DNA from: Kistimonas sp964291485
GTDB taxonomy: Bacteria; Pseudomonadota; Gammaproteobacteria; Pseudomonadales; Endozoicomonadaceae
Assembly: GCA_964291485.2 (NCBI GenBank)
Contig: OZ220224.1
Coordinates: forward strand, 3,596,001 to 3,660,000
Direction: 5' to 3'
Length of the DNA: 64,000 bases
Part shown: in pieces, positions 45,491 to 53,917 of the stretch
How the letters are laid out: each line of letters opens with the position of its first letter
How positions within the stretch are numbered: the first letter of the stretch is position 1
Made by a program: the position numbers and the translations under genes
Notes under the pieces: generated by a model
The model's input: only the letters and a program-made list of their open reading frames with translations
Databases searched by the model: none
What the model was told of the DNA's origin: nothing

Positions 45491-45926
45491 CTAACGGAAT
45501 GGGAATATCCATAACTCTGTCCATCCCTTGAAAAACATGTATTACTTGAAAGAGCAAATTACAAAAAATGCGTTTATAATCTCTCTTCCACTCTATTTTA
45601 CTTGATTGCAAAGACTGGGTACGTTCAACAATACCACTGATTTTTTCATGATCACTATCACCTGACAAATTATCTTTAACCTCACATAGCTTAACTCGAC
45701 CATGATTTAGCATATTATAGAAGGCACATTGACCACATGTGTTTTTAGCCACACTATTCTGGTTCACTACAGTAGGGGCAGGAGATATATCACTGTCTGG
45801 CGTTTTATGAACAACCCGCCAACCATATAATATTGAATATTGATTCTCTTTATCTTGAATTAAACATCCATCAGATAATGAACGCCTAATCTGCCTTTCC
45901 GCATTAATACGACCTTTAAATTCCAC
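45491..45926 (-). pseudogene. Hypothetical gene truncated by IS5 copy 2
   Basis: A 145-codon frame starting at a GTG (MEFKGRINAERQ) with GAGG upstream. It includes a C-x2-C motif (NTCGQCAF) and runs into the IS, where it ends after a few IS-encoded codons. The family is not recognised. Its original 3' end may lie left of the IS (reading on gives 13 more codons to a stop at 44288), but the mismatched flanks make that uncertain. AT-rich, as with the other unknown genes. Confidence 0.45.
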
Positions 45927-46230
45927 ATCAACCTCAACTATTACCCAATAAAATAAAACATAACTTCTTTGCTAAGTTGCATTATTCTTATTTAAAAGCA
46001 TTAAATTTTTCTCTTTTGGCTCAAATTTCTTCACACCAACAAACACATTAGTTAGCACTAGCAATTAAATATACATCTACCATGTGAGCGAAATATATAT
46101 TAAGATGATCAGCTATAAGATTGGTTCCATCTAAATGTTACAAAAGCAGACATCCTTAATCGAAACCTCTGGACAATACTAACAAACAACATATAACGTA
46201 TGCAGCCTGATTTAATATCGGGTAATCATC
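45927..46230. other. AT-rich gap before mobA
   Basis: A 304-bp region with no open frame of note. It lies at the right edge of the AT-rich block and must carry the promoter of the Moco operon. No molybdenum-cofactor riboswitch-like structure was recognised. Confidence 0.35.
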
Positions 46231-46812
46231 TTGTCATCCTCCACGCTGTTTCTATCACAAACGTCTGCCATTCTGCTGGCCGGTGGCCAATCAACCCGGA
46301 TGGGTTCAGATAAGTCACAACTGCAGTTTCAAGGCGTACCTCTCTGGCAGCATATGACCCAGATACTGCAACGAGCCGGTTTAACAGACATTATGATGAG
46401 TGGCCAGAAAGGTATCTCGGATATTTTCCCCAACAAAGGTCCGATCGGAGGACTCCATGCCTGCCTGCAGACAATTCCCAGCCATGGCTCTATATCAGGT
46501 TTACTGCTCATTCCCGTAGATATGCCTCTGATATCCCCGGTTCTATTGGCACATCAGGTGCAAGAAGGGGGCAAACAGCAACGTCCTCTGCATTACGACA
46601 ACTATCAGCTTCCACTGTACCTGCCTGTCACCGAAACACTACGGAATTATACCGAAGCAGTTGTCCACGAGGTCGACAAACGGCATTATTCACTCCGACG
46701 ACTGATCGCCCATCTGCACGGATCCACCATCCCCGTTCCGGACGACCAGGACTGGCGGTTCCGTAACGCCAACACCCCTGACGAGTGGCAGCGCTGCCTG
46801 GCAGATGTCTGA
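46231..46812 (+). CDS. mobA: Molybdenum cofactor guanylyltransferase
   Basis: A 193-aa enzyme adding GMP to Mo-molybdopterin to form the (bis-)MGD cofactor that DmsA needs. The nucleotide-binding LLAGGQSTRMGSDKSQL is present near residues 15-31, followed by GPIGGLHA and PVDMPLI motifs. No ATG occurs in frame near the start, so the TTG at 46231 was used. The preceding stop at 46213 excludes any longer start. It leads the moa/mod/moe group. Confidence 0.9.
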   Translation: MSSSTLFLSQTSAILLAGGQSTRMGSDKSQLQFQGVPLWQHMTQILQRAGLTDIMMSGQKGISDIFPNKGPIGGLHACLQTIPSHGSISGLLLIPVDMPLISPVLLAHQVQEGGKQQRPLHYDNYQLPLYLPVTETLRNYTEAVVHEVDKRHYSLRRLIAHLHGSTIPVPDDQDWRFRNANTPDEWQRCLADV

Positions 46813-46842
46813 CCGCATTGACACTACAGACAAGATCACACC

Positions 46843-47376
46843 ATGGCACACAAACAGACCACTGACTTTGTTCCCCTGAATATTGCCGTCCTGACCGTTT
46901 CCGACACCCGCACCGAAGCAGACGACACTTCTGGTCAGCTGCTGGTCGACAAACTGACCGGCGCGGGTCACCTGCTGGCGGATAAAGTCATCGTTAAAGA
47001 CGATCGCTATCAGATTCGTGAAGTGGTGTCCCGCTGGATTGCGTCCAACAACATTCAGGTGGCGCTGATCACCGGTGGCACCGGTTTTGCCGGTCGTGAT
47101 GGCACACCGGAAGCGGTACTACCCCTGTTTGATAAAATCGTCGATGGCTATGGCGAGCTGTTCCGCCAGATTTCCTATGAGCAGATCAAGACTTCAACCA
47201 TTCAGTCCCGTGCGGTAGCCGGTCTGGCCAACGGCACCGTGATCTTCACCATGCCCGGCTCACCCAATGGCTGCAAAACCGCCTGGGAAGGTGTGATTGC
47301 CGACCAGCTCGACAGCCGCCATCGTCCCTGCAATTTTGTTGAGCAGCTCAAGAAGCCTGCTGAGGCCGATGCATGA
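46843..47376 (+). CDS. moaB: Molybdenum cofactor biosynthesis protein B (MoaB)
   Basis: A 177-aa MogA/MoaB-fold protein of the adenylyltransferase type. Motifs: TVSDTRTEADDTSG near the N-terminus, ITGGTGFAGRDGTPEA and FTMPGSPNGC. Either molybdopterin adenylylation or a supporting role is expected. It overlaps moaC by 4 bases. Its C-terminus has an extra KKPAEADA tail. Confidence 0.92.
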   Translation: MAHKQTTDFVPLNIAVLTVSDTRTEADDTSGQLLVDKLTGAGHLLADKVIVKDDRYQIREVVSRWIASNNIQVALITGGTGFAGRDGTPEAVLPLFDKIVDGYGELFRQISYEQIKTSTIQSRAVAGLANGTVIFTMPGSPNGCKTAWEGVIADQLDSRHRPCNFVEQLKKPAEADA

Positions 47377-47876
47377 GCACACTGACGCATTTGAATGCCC
47401 AGGGTGAAGCTCACATGGTGGATGTCGGCGAAAAAGCCGACACCCGCCGTGAAGCCCGTGCCGAAGGCTATATTTACCTGCAGCCCGAAACCCTGCGACT
47501 GGTCAATGAGCAGGGTCTGAAGAAAGGCGATGTCCTCTCGGTTGCCCGCATTGCCGGCATCCAGGGCGCCAAGCAGTGTGGAAACCTTATTCCGCTCTGC
47601 CACCCGCTGATGCTGACCCATATTTCGGTCGACTTTGAGCTACAACCTGAAGCCAACCGTATCCGGGTAGAATCCTGCTGTCGCCTGTCTGGCAAGACGG
47701 GTGTTGAAATGGAGGCACTGACCGCGGTTTCCGTCGCAACCCTCACCCTGTTTGATATGTGCAAGGCCGTGGACAAAACCATGCGCATTGAGGGTATCCG
47801 GGTACTGGAAAAATCCGGCGGACGCAGCGGTCACTTTATGGCAAACGACAGTGAACAGCAGGCAGGCCAACCATGA
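47373..47876 (+). CDS. moaC: Cyclic pyranopterin monophosphate synthase MoaC
   Basis: A 167-aa enzyme that completes cyclic pyranopterin formation after MoaA. Recognisable motifs are LIPLCHPL (near 73-80), GVEMEALTAVSVATLT and DMCKAVDK with the catalytic Lys. ATGA overlap with moaB. moaA is not in this window. Confidence 0.96.
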   Translation: MSTLTHLNAQGEAHMVDVGEKADTRREARAEGYIYLQPETLRLVNEQGLKKGDVLSVARIAGIQGAKQCGNLIPLCHPLMLTHISVDFELQPEANRIRVESCCRLSGKTGVEMEALTAVSVATLTLFDMCKAVDKTMRIEGIRVLEKSGGRSGHFMANDSEQQAGQP

Positions 47877-48121
47877 TCAAGGTGCTTTTTTTTGCCGGTT
47901 ACCGTGAGCGGCTTGGTTGTGATGCTCTGGAACTCAACACCGACGCCACCACCATTGCCGCCCTCAAGGCGCAGCTGGCGGAACGGGGTGACCTCTGGCG
48001 CCAGCTCCTGCAGGATCGCAAAACCCATACGGCCATCAACCAGTCCATCGTGACCGATCCGGCCGCCGAGATTCACCCCGGCGATGAAGTGGCTTTCTTC
48101 CCGCCCGTGACCGGCGGCTGA
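47873..48121 (+). CDS. moaD: Molybdopterin synthase small subunit MoaD
   Basis: An 82-aa ubiquitin-like sulfur carrier ending in Gly-Gly, whose C-terminal thiocarboxylate supplies sulfur to MPT synthase. The start overlaps moaC by 4 bases (ATGA). The family-typical DEVAFFPPVTGG end is intact. Confidence 0.95.
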   Translation: MIKVLFFAGYRERLGCDALELNTDATTIAALKAQLAERGDLWRQLLQDRKTHTAINQSIVTDPAAEIHPGDEVAFFPPVTGG

Positions 48122-48147
48122 GCCGCGTAACACAACGGAATCAAACC

Positions 48148-48609
48148 ATGCCCGACTACCAGCGCCATATCGCCGTACAGACAGACGACTTCGACCTGGC
48201 TCATGAATACCAGTGTCTGCGCGCTGACAGCAGCACCGGGGCCATCGTCACCTTCTGCGGACTGGTGCGCGATATGAACGACGGGAAAGATGTCACCGGC
48301 CTGTTCCTGGAACACTATCCAGGCATGACCGAGAAAACCCTTGAAACCATTGCTGATGAAGCAGCGGAACGCTGGCCGTTGCAGGCCGTGCGTGTGATCC
48401 ACCGGGTTGGCCAGATGGCATTGTGTGACCAGATTGTCTTTGTCGGCGTCGCCAGTGCCCACCGGGGAGCCGCCTTTGACGCCTGCGAATTCATCATGGA
48501 TTTCCTGAAATCCCGCGCGCCCTTCTGGAAACGGGAGCAAACGACACAGGGTGAGCACTGGGTGGAAGCCCGCACCTCTGACCAGGACGCCCTGGAGCGC
48601 TGGATATGA
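48148..48609 (+). CDS. moaE: Molybdopterin synthase large subunit MoaE
   Basis: The 153-aa catalytic subunit that converts cyclic pyranopterin to molybdopterin with MoaD. Motifs: GAIVTFCGLVRDMN, the HRVGQMALCDQIVFVGVAS core, and the C-terminal RAPFWKREQT with the catalytic Lys region. It overlaps modA by 4 bases. Confidence 0.95.
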   Translation: MPDYQRHIAVQTDDFDLAHEYQCLRADSSTGAIVTFCGLVRDMNDGKDVTGLFLEHYPGMTEKTLETIADEAAERWPLQAVRVIHRVGQMALCDQIVFVGVASAHRGAAFDACEFIMDFLKSRAPFWKREQTTQGEHWVEARTSDQDALERWI

Positions 48610-49391
48610 GGATCAGGCGACTCGGCGTTGTTCTGTATTTCCTGCTTCTGACGCCATTTGCCTGTCTGGCGGGTGAACTCAATGTGGCGGTTGCTTCTAA
48701 CTTCCGGCCGGTACTGGACGCACTGGCTGACCGGTTTCGAGCTGAAACGGGCAATACTATAAAATTGTCGTCTGCCTCCACCGGTGTCCTGTACAACCAG
48801 ATTACCTACGGCGCCCCCTTCGATGTGTTTCTGTCTGCCGACGCACGCCGTCCGATAATGCTTGAAGAACAGGCACTGATAGAACCAGGCTCACGCATAC
48901 CTTACGCCTATGGCCGACTGGTACTGTGGCATCGCGATACAGCGCCGGTGAATCTGCCCGCGCTTAGAAGATGGCAAGAGCATATCGCCGTTGCCAACCC
49001 CGTGACCGCTCCCTATGGCAAAGCAGCTGATGACGTATTGAGACACTTGCAGCTACTGGATCAAATGCAGCCACTGCTGATTACCGGCGCCAATATCCTG
49101 CAAACCTACCAGTATGTTGCCAGTGGCAATGTAGCGTTGGGCTTTGTCGCTTATGCCCAGCTGGTGACGGACGGGATCAACAAAGGCATTTATTTTGTGC
49201 CGGAAGAGTTGTACGAGCCACTCAAGCAGGAAGCGGTCATCCTGAAAGCCAGCCGGAAGAAAGCACTGGCCAACGAATTTCTGACCTGGCTGCAATCACC
49301 GGATATTCAACGTTTCATCCAGGCTCAGGGTTACTACCCGGCTCGCTCGGTGGAAACACGACAACAAGACAATAACCTGAAACAGGGATAA
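48606..49391 (+). CDS. modA: Molybdate-binding periplasmic protein ModA
   Basis: A 261-aa solute-binding protein with a signal peptide (MRIRRLGVVLYFLLLTPFACLA). It delivers molybdate to ModBC. Features: VAVASNFRPVLDALADRF, ASTGVLYNQI and FDVFLSADARRP. Overlaps moaE by 4 bases (ATGA), so import and cofactor genes are one operon. Confidence 0.95.
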   Translation: MRIRRLGVVLYFLLLTPFACLAGELNVAVASNFRPVLDALADRFRAETGNTIKLSSASTGVLYNQITYGAPFDVFLSADARRPIMLEEQALIEPGSRIPYAYGRLVLWHRDTAPVNLPALRRWQEHIAVANPVTAPYGKAADDVLRHLQLLDQMQPLLITGANILQTYQYVASGNVALGFVAYAQLVTDGINKGIYFVPEELYEPLKQEAVILKASRKKALANEFLTWLQSPDIQRFIQAQGYYPARSVETRQQDNNLKQG

Positions 49392-49399
49392 CCCTTCCA

Positions 49400-50083
49400 A
49401 TGGATCCACTGGTGACAGCTGTACTGCTGACCCTGAAGCTGGCATTGATTACGACAGTGCTGTTGCTACTGGTTGGTATTCCGCTGTCCTGGTGGCTCTC
49501 GCGCCTGACCAGCGGCTGGAAACCCCTGATCGAGGCCGTTGTCGCCCTTCCACTGGTTCTCCCGCCTACGGTATTGGGCTTTTACCTGCTGCTGGCCTTT
49601 GCACCACACAGCGGGCTGGGACAACTCTGGCAGCAACTGACTGGTAACCGGCTGGCCTTTAGTTTTTCCGCACTGGTCATCGGCTCAGTGATTTATTCCC
49701 TGCCCTTTGTCGTACAGCCGCTGCAACGGGCCTTTGAGCGTATTCCCGTTAATCTGCTGGAAGCCGCTACCATAATGGGTGCCAGTCCTGCAGACCGGTT
49801 TCTTTCTGTCGTCCTGCCGCTGAGTCGTAGCAGTATTGTGACTGCCGCCTGTATGGGCTTTGCCCATACTATCGGTGAATTTGGCGTGGTGCTGATGATA
49901 GGTGGCAATATTCCCGGCGAAACCCGGGTTATTTCCATCGCACTGTATGACCTGGTCGAAAGCCAGCAATATGTTCAGGCGCATTGGCTGGCTGGCGGGC
50001 TGCTGATCATGTCGCTGTTGTTGCTGACACTGGTTCAGTTCTCTCACCGAATTTCCTCCCGACGGGAGGTTGCAAGGATATGA
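49400..50083 (+). CDS. modB: Molybdate ABC permease ModB
   Basis: A 227-aa inner-membrane permease with about five helices and the EAA-like loop ATIMGASPADRFLSVVLPL facing ModC. Starts 8 bases after modA and overlaps modC by 4 bases (ATGA at 50080). Confidence 0.95.
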   Translation: MDPLVTAVLLTLKLALITTVLLLLVGIPLSWWLSRLTSGWKPLIEAVVALPLVLPPTVLGFYLLLAFAPHSGLGQLWQQLTGNRLAFSFSALVIGSVIYSLPFVVQPLQRAFERIPVNLLEAATIMGASPADRFLSVVLPLSRSSIVTAACMGFAHTIGEFGVVLMIGGNIPGETRVISIALYDLVESQQYVQAHWLAGGLLIMSLLLLTLVQFSHRISSRREVARI

Positions 50084-51156
50084 CACTTACCGTCGACATC
50101 AAGCTTGACCGCCCGGAGTTCGAGCTGGCAGTCATCCATACCTTTCCGCTGAACGGCATTACCGCCATCATGGGGCCTTCCGGCTGTGGCAAGACCACAC
50201 TGCTGCGAACCATTGCCGGCCTGGAGAAGCCGGACAGCGGCTCAATCCGGATGGGAGACACGGTCTGGTATGAAAACGGAAAGCACTGCACGCCACCTCA
50301 ACACCGCCGGCTCGGTTATGTGTTCCAGGAAACCAGTCTGTTTCCTCACCTGAGCGTGGCAGCCAATCTTAACTATGCCCAAAAGCGTGCACACCGAAAA
50401 AACGACACAATCAGCCTTGATCATGTCATTGACTGGTGTGGCATTGCCTCCCAGTTAACCCGAAAACCGGATCAGTTGTCCGGCGGTCAACGACAGCGGG
50501 TCGCTATTGCCCGGGCGATCCTGTCAGCACCGGACCTGCTGCTGATGGATGAACCTCTCGCTTCCCTGGACCGTTCCGCCAAGCGGGAACTGCTACCTTA
50601 TATCCGCACTATCTATCATCATTTTTCGATTCCGATCATCGTGGTCAGTCACTCACAGGAAGAAGTTGCCCGTCTGGCTGATAACACCGTGCTGATGGAC
50701 AATGGCAGGATTATCGCCAGCGGACAGACAACCGAACTGTTCACTCGACTGGATAATGCGCTTGCCGACGAAGATGCACTGGCCGTCCTGGAAGCCACAG
50801 TCGCAGGACAGGAACTCGATTACCCGGCCACTCACCTGCAGGCCGATGGCCAGCAGATCACCGTTTCTCACCTGACAGCCTTACGAGGTACCACCACCCG
50901 TTTACTGGTACCGGCATCGGAAGTGAGTATCATGCGGGAATCCGTGGCTGACTGCAGCATCCAGAACCGCCTGCTGACCCGCATTGACGGCATCAAGCCG
51001 GCGGGCGACAGCCACATACTGCTGCGCCTGAGCCTTGAAAAGCAGGCGCTGTTAGCCCTGATTACCCGGCAATCCTTTGGCCGGATGGCGCTGAAACAGG
51101 GAGAGTCGGTGTACGCCTGCTTCAAAGCAGCCGGCCTGCAGGTACTGAATCCGTAA
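50080..51156 (+). CDS. modC: Molybdate ABC ATPase ModC
   Basis: A 358-aa ATPase with Walker A GPSGCGKTTLL, signature LSGGQRQRVAIARA, Walker B LLLMDEPLASLD, and a C-terminal molybdate-binding TOBE/Mop domain. The start was set at the ATG at 50080 that overlaps the modB stop; the long open frame upstream (from 49984) only shadows modB. Confidence 0.95.
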   Translation: MTLTVDIKLDRPEFELAVIHTFPLNGITAIMGPSGCGKTTLLRTIAGLEKPDSGSIRMGDTVWYENGKHCTPPQHRRLGYVFQETSLFPHLSVAANLNYAQKRAHRKNDTISLDHVIDWCGIASQLTRKPDQLSGGQRQRVAIARAILSAPDLLLMDEPLASLDRSAKRELLPYIRTIYHHFSIPIIVVSHSQEEVARLADNTVLMDNGRIIASGQTTELFTRLDNALADEDALAVLEATVAGQELDYPATHLQADGQQITVSHLTALRGTTTRLLVPASEVSIMRESVADCSIQNRLLTRIDGIKPAGDSHILLRLSLEKQALLALITRQSFGRMALKQGESVYACFKAAGLQVLNP

Positions 51157-51198
51157 ATATGCTTTGCTTAACCCCGTTTTCCGGTAAGGAGCCCCGTA

Positions 51199-52434
51199 AT
51201 GTCTGACTGTTGCAGTGCACCCGGCCTGATGGCTGTGGAGGAAGGCCTGGATCGCATGCGCAAGGTGATTCAACCTGTTGATGCGCAGGAAACGGTTTCT
51301 CTGCCAGAGGCGCTGGACAGGGTGCTGGCCATTGATATCGTCTCCCCGCTCAATGTGCCGCCCTGCGACAATTCCGCCATGGACGGTTATGCCCTTCGGG
51401 CATCAGACCTTGCCGCCGGAACCCCACTACCGGTTGCCGGTAAATCCTTCGCGGGCCATCCCTTTCACGATGAATGCCCGGTTGGTCACTGTATCCGGAT
51501 CATGACCGGGGCGAGTATTCCCGCCGGTACCGACACTGTCATCATGCAGGAACAAACCGAGCAGACGGACGCGGGCATCCGTTTCGTGACCGAAAGCCTG
51601 CCCGGCAACAATATCCGGAAAGCTGGTGAAGACATCCGTGAAGGACATACCGTGTTATCCGCCGGTCGCCGCCTGCGCCCCCAGGATATCGGCCTGCTGG
51701 CGTCCCTGGGTATTGGACAGGTCAAGGTGCTGCGTAAACTGAAGGTCGCCATTTTTTCCACCGGTGATGAGCTGCGCCAGCCCGGCGAAACGCTGAACGC
51801 CGGCGACATATACGACAGTAATCGTCATACTATCCACGCCCTGCTACAGCGAATGGGCGTGGATATACTGGATCTGGGTTGTATCCCGGACGACTGCGAC
51901 CAACTGCGCGAAGCATTCCTGACAGCCGACCGTGAAGCTGATGCGGTCATCACCTCTGGCGGTGTCTCCGTCGGCGAAGCGGATTACACCAAAACGATTC
52001 TGGATGAACTGGGTAAAACTGAATTCTGGAAGCTGGCGATCAAGCCAGGCAAACCTTTCGCCTTCGGCACCCTGCCCAACAGCCTGTTCTTTGGCCTGCC
52101 GGGCAACCCCGTTTCCGCCACGGTCACTTTCGACCTGCTCGTCGCCCCGATGCTGCAAGTCATGATGGGCGCAGAGGTTTCTGCCCCCCGACAACTCCAG
52201 GCCCGCAGCCGGGAAACCCTGAAAAAACGTGCAGGCCGTCGGGAATACCTGCGAGGCATTCTGCATTCAGGCAATGATGGTATGGTAGAAGTCTCAACCA
52301 CCGGACGCCAGGGGTCCGGTATACTGACCTCAATGAGTCAGGCGGACTGCTATATTATCTTTCCGGAAGACGATACGTTCATTGAACAGAATAGCTGGGT
52401 AACCATTCAGTTATTTGATCAAGCCTTAAGATAA
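51199..52434 (+). CDS. moeA: Molybdopterin molybdotransferase MoeA
   Basis: A 411-aa enzyme that inserts molybdenum into adenylylated molybdopterin. Motifs: PPCDNSAMDGYAL near residue 55, GASIPAGTDTVIMQE, FSTGDEL, ITSGGVSVGEADYTK, and FGLPGNPVSA. An AAGGAG lies 8 bases before the ATG. It is the last gene of the cofactor operon. Confidence 0.96.
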   Translation: MSDCCSAPGLMAVEEGLDRMRKVIQPVDAQETVSLPEALDRVLAIDIVSPLNVPPCDNSAMDGYALRASDLAAGTPLPVAGKSFAGHPFHDECPVGHCIRIMTGASIPAGTDTVIMQEQTEQTDAGIRFVTESLPGNNIRKAGEDIREGHTVLSAGRRLRPQDIGLLASLGIGQVKVLRKLKVAIFSTGDELRQPGETLNAGDIYDSNRHTIHALLQRMGVDILDLGCIPDDCDQLREAFLTADREADAVITSGGVSVGEADYTKTILDELGKTEFWKLAIKPGKPFAFGTLPNSLFFGLPGNPVSATVTFDLLVAPMLQVMMGAEVSAPRQLQARSRETLKKRAGRREYLRGILHSGNDGMVEVSTTGRQGSGILTSMSQADCYIIFPEDDTFIEQNSWVTIQLFDQALR

Positions 52435-52450
52435 ACACAACAATTCCCAC

Positions 52451-52492
52451 GCAAGGCTGTAGCTAAATAAGTCAGTACCTTCACAGCCTTGC
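52451..52492 (+). terminator. Long-loop inverted repeat after moeA
   Basis: GCAAGGCTGT / ACAGCCTTGC, a 10-bp perfect stem with a 22-base loop, 17 bases after moeA. It likely marks the end of the operon, although it has no T-run. Confidence 0.45.
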
Positions 52493-52705
52493 GATTCCTC
52501 TCACCTGTTGATCACTTTCCTGTCTCCAAAACTGGCTTCTCAGAAGAGCAATCTGAAGCTTTGCTCATCATCAACAGTGCATATAACACCTACTGGCTGT
52601 TGCTTTTCCGTCTGTTGGAGCACAGCATATGACCACACTAATAACTCCCAAAGTCTGCGCCTTATTGTCAGGCAAAGCGTTAAGACGAGGTCATCGGATA
52701 CTGAT

Positions 52706-53848
52706 ATGACGCCAAGACTCATCGACGGTTTTCGCCAGCTGATCGCCCTTCCCTCGATCAGCTCCACCCGTCCGGAACTGGACCAGGGCAACCGTGCAGT
52801 CATAGATACACTGGCGGAATGGTTCAGCGCACTGGGCTTTGCCTGTGATATTCAGTCCCTCCCCGGTCAAGTCGGCAAGGCCAACCTGATTGCCACATTG
52901 GGCAGTGGACCCGGCGGCCTGGTTCTCGCCGGGCATACCGATACAGTGCCCTGTGATGAGTCACTCTGGCGCAGTAATCCCTTCGTGCTGACTGAAGCGG
53001 ATAACCGTCTTTACGGTCTTGGCGTGTGCGATATGAAAGGTTTCTTCCCGCTGATCCTTGAAGCTATTCAGGACCTGAAAGCCAGTCAGCTACAGCAACC
53101 ACTGATCATCCTGGCCACCGCCGATGAGGAATCCTCCATGAACGGCGCCCGGGCACTGGCAGCCGAAGGGAAACCCAAGGCACGTTATGCGGTCATCGGT
53201 GAACCAACAGGCCTGCAGCCGCTGCATATGCACAAGGGCATCATGATGGAGCGTCTGACGATTACCGGGCAGTCCGGCCACTCCAGCGATCCTTCCCTGG
53301 GCCGCAATGCCATGGAAGCGATGAACCAGGTGATCAACCGTATCCTGGTGCTCCGGTCAGAGTTTGAGCAACGCTACAACAACCCGGCCTTTACGGTTCC
53401 GATCCCAACCCTGAACCTTGGCTGCATTCACGGCGGCGATAACCCCAACCGGATCTGTGGCCACTGCGAACTGGAGTTTGATGTCCGCATGCTGCCGGGC
53501 ATGAATCCGGAGGATATCCGCCGGGACATTCTCAACTGTGCGTCACTTGTCGCTAAAGACCGTGGTGTCACAGTGACACTAGCCCCCCTGGCTGACAGCA
53601 TTGAGGCATTCATGACGCCGGTCACCTCCGGCCTGGTCAAGACCTGCGAACAGCTCACCGGTTACAGCGCAACCACTGCCGCATTTGCCACGGAAGCGCC
53701 GTTCCTCTCCGGCCTGGGAATGGAAACCGTCGTCCTCGGACCCGGCGATATCGCCCAGGCACACCAACCGGATGAGTACCTGGCACTTGACAGAATCACA
53801 CCGACGATTGATCTTCTCAAACAATTGATTACACGTTATTGCCTGTAA
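52706..53848 (+). CDS. argE: Acetylornithine deacetylase ArgE
   Basis: A 380-aa M20-family metallo-deacetylase that frees ornithine from N-acetylornithine. Motifs: LAGHTDTVP and TADEESSMNGARAL for zinc binding and catalysis, and GHSSDPSLG for the dimerisation domain. The ATG at 52706 (MTPRLIDGFRQLIALP) matches the family start; the longer open frame upstream is unsupported. It precedes argA, as in pseudomonads. Confidence 0.93.
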   Translation: MTPRLIDGFRQLIALPSISSTRPELDQGNRAVIDTLAEWFSALGFACDIQSLPGQVGKANLIATLGSGPGGLVLAGHTDTVPCDESLWRSNPFVLTEADNRLYGLGVCDMKGFFPLILEAIQDLKASQLQQPLIILATADEESSMNGARALAAEGKPKARYAVIGEPTGLQPLHMHKGIMMERLTITGQSGHSSDPSLGRNAMEAMNQVINRILVLRSEFEQRYNNPAFTVPIPTLNLGCIHGGDNPNRICGHCELEFDVRMLPGMNPEDIRRDILNCASLVAKDRGVTVTLAPLADSIEAFMTPVTSGLVKTCEQLTGYSATTAAFATEAPFLSGLGMETVVLGPGDIAQAHQPDEYLALDRITPTIDLLKQLITRYCL

Positions 53849-53917
53849 CTGGCACAGTAGACTACATCCGGACAACGGAACCCGAGCAGAAAAAACGATA
53901 GAAAACAGGGCGCACCC

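Noticed and set aside
44286..45926. Rejoined gene across IS5 copy 2 giving 13 extra codons
   Set aside because: The unlike flanks argue that the two sides were not originally adjacent; a 13-codon open run is easily chance.
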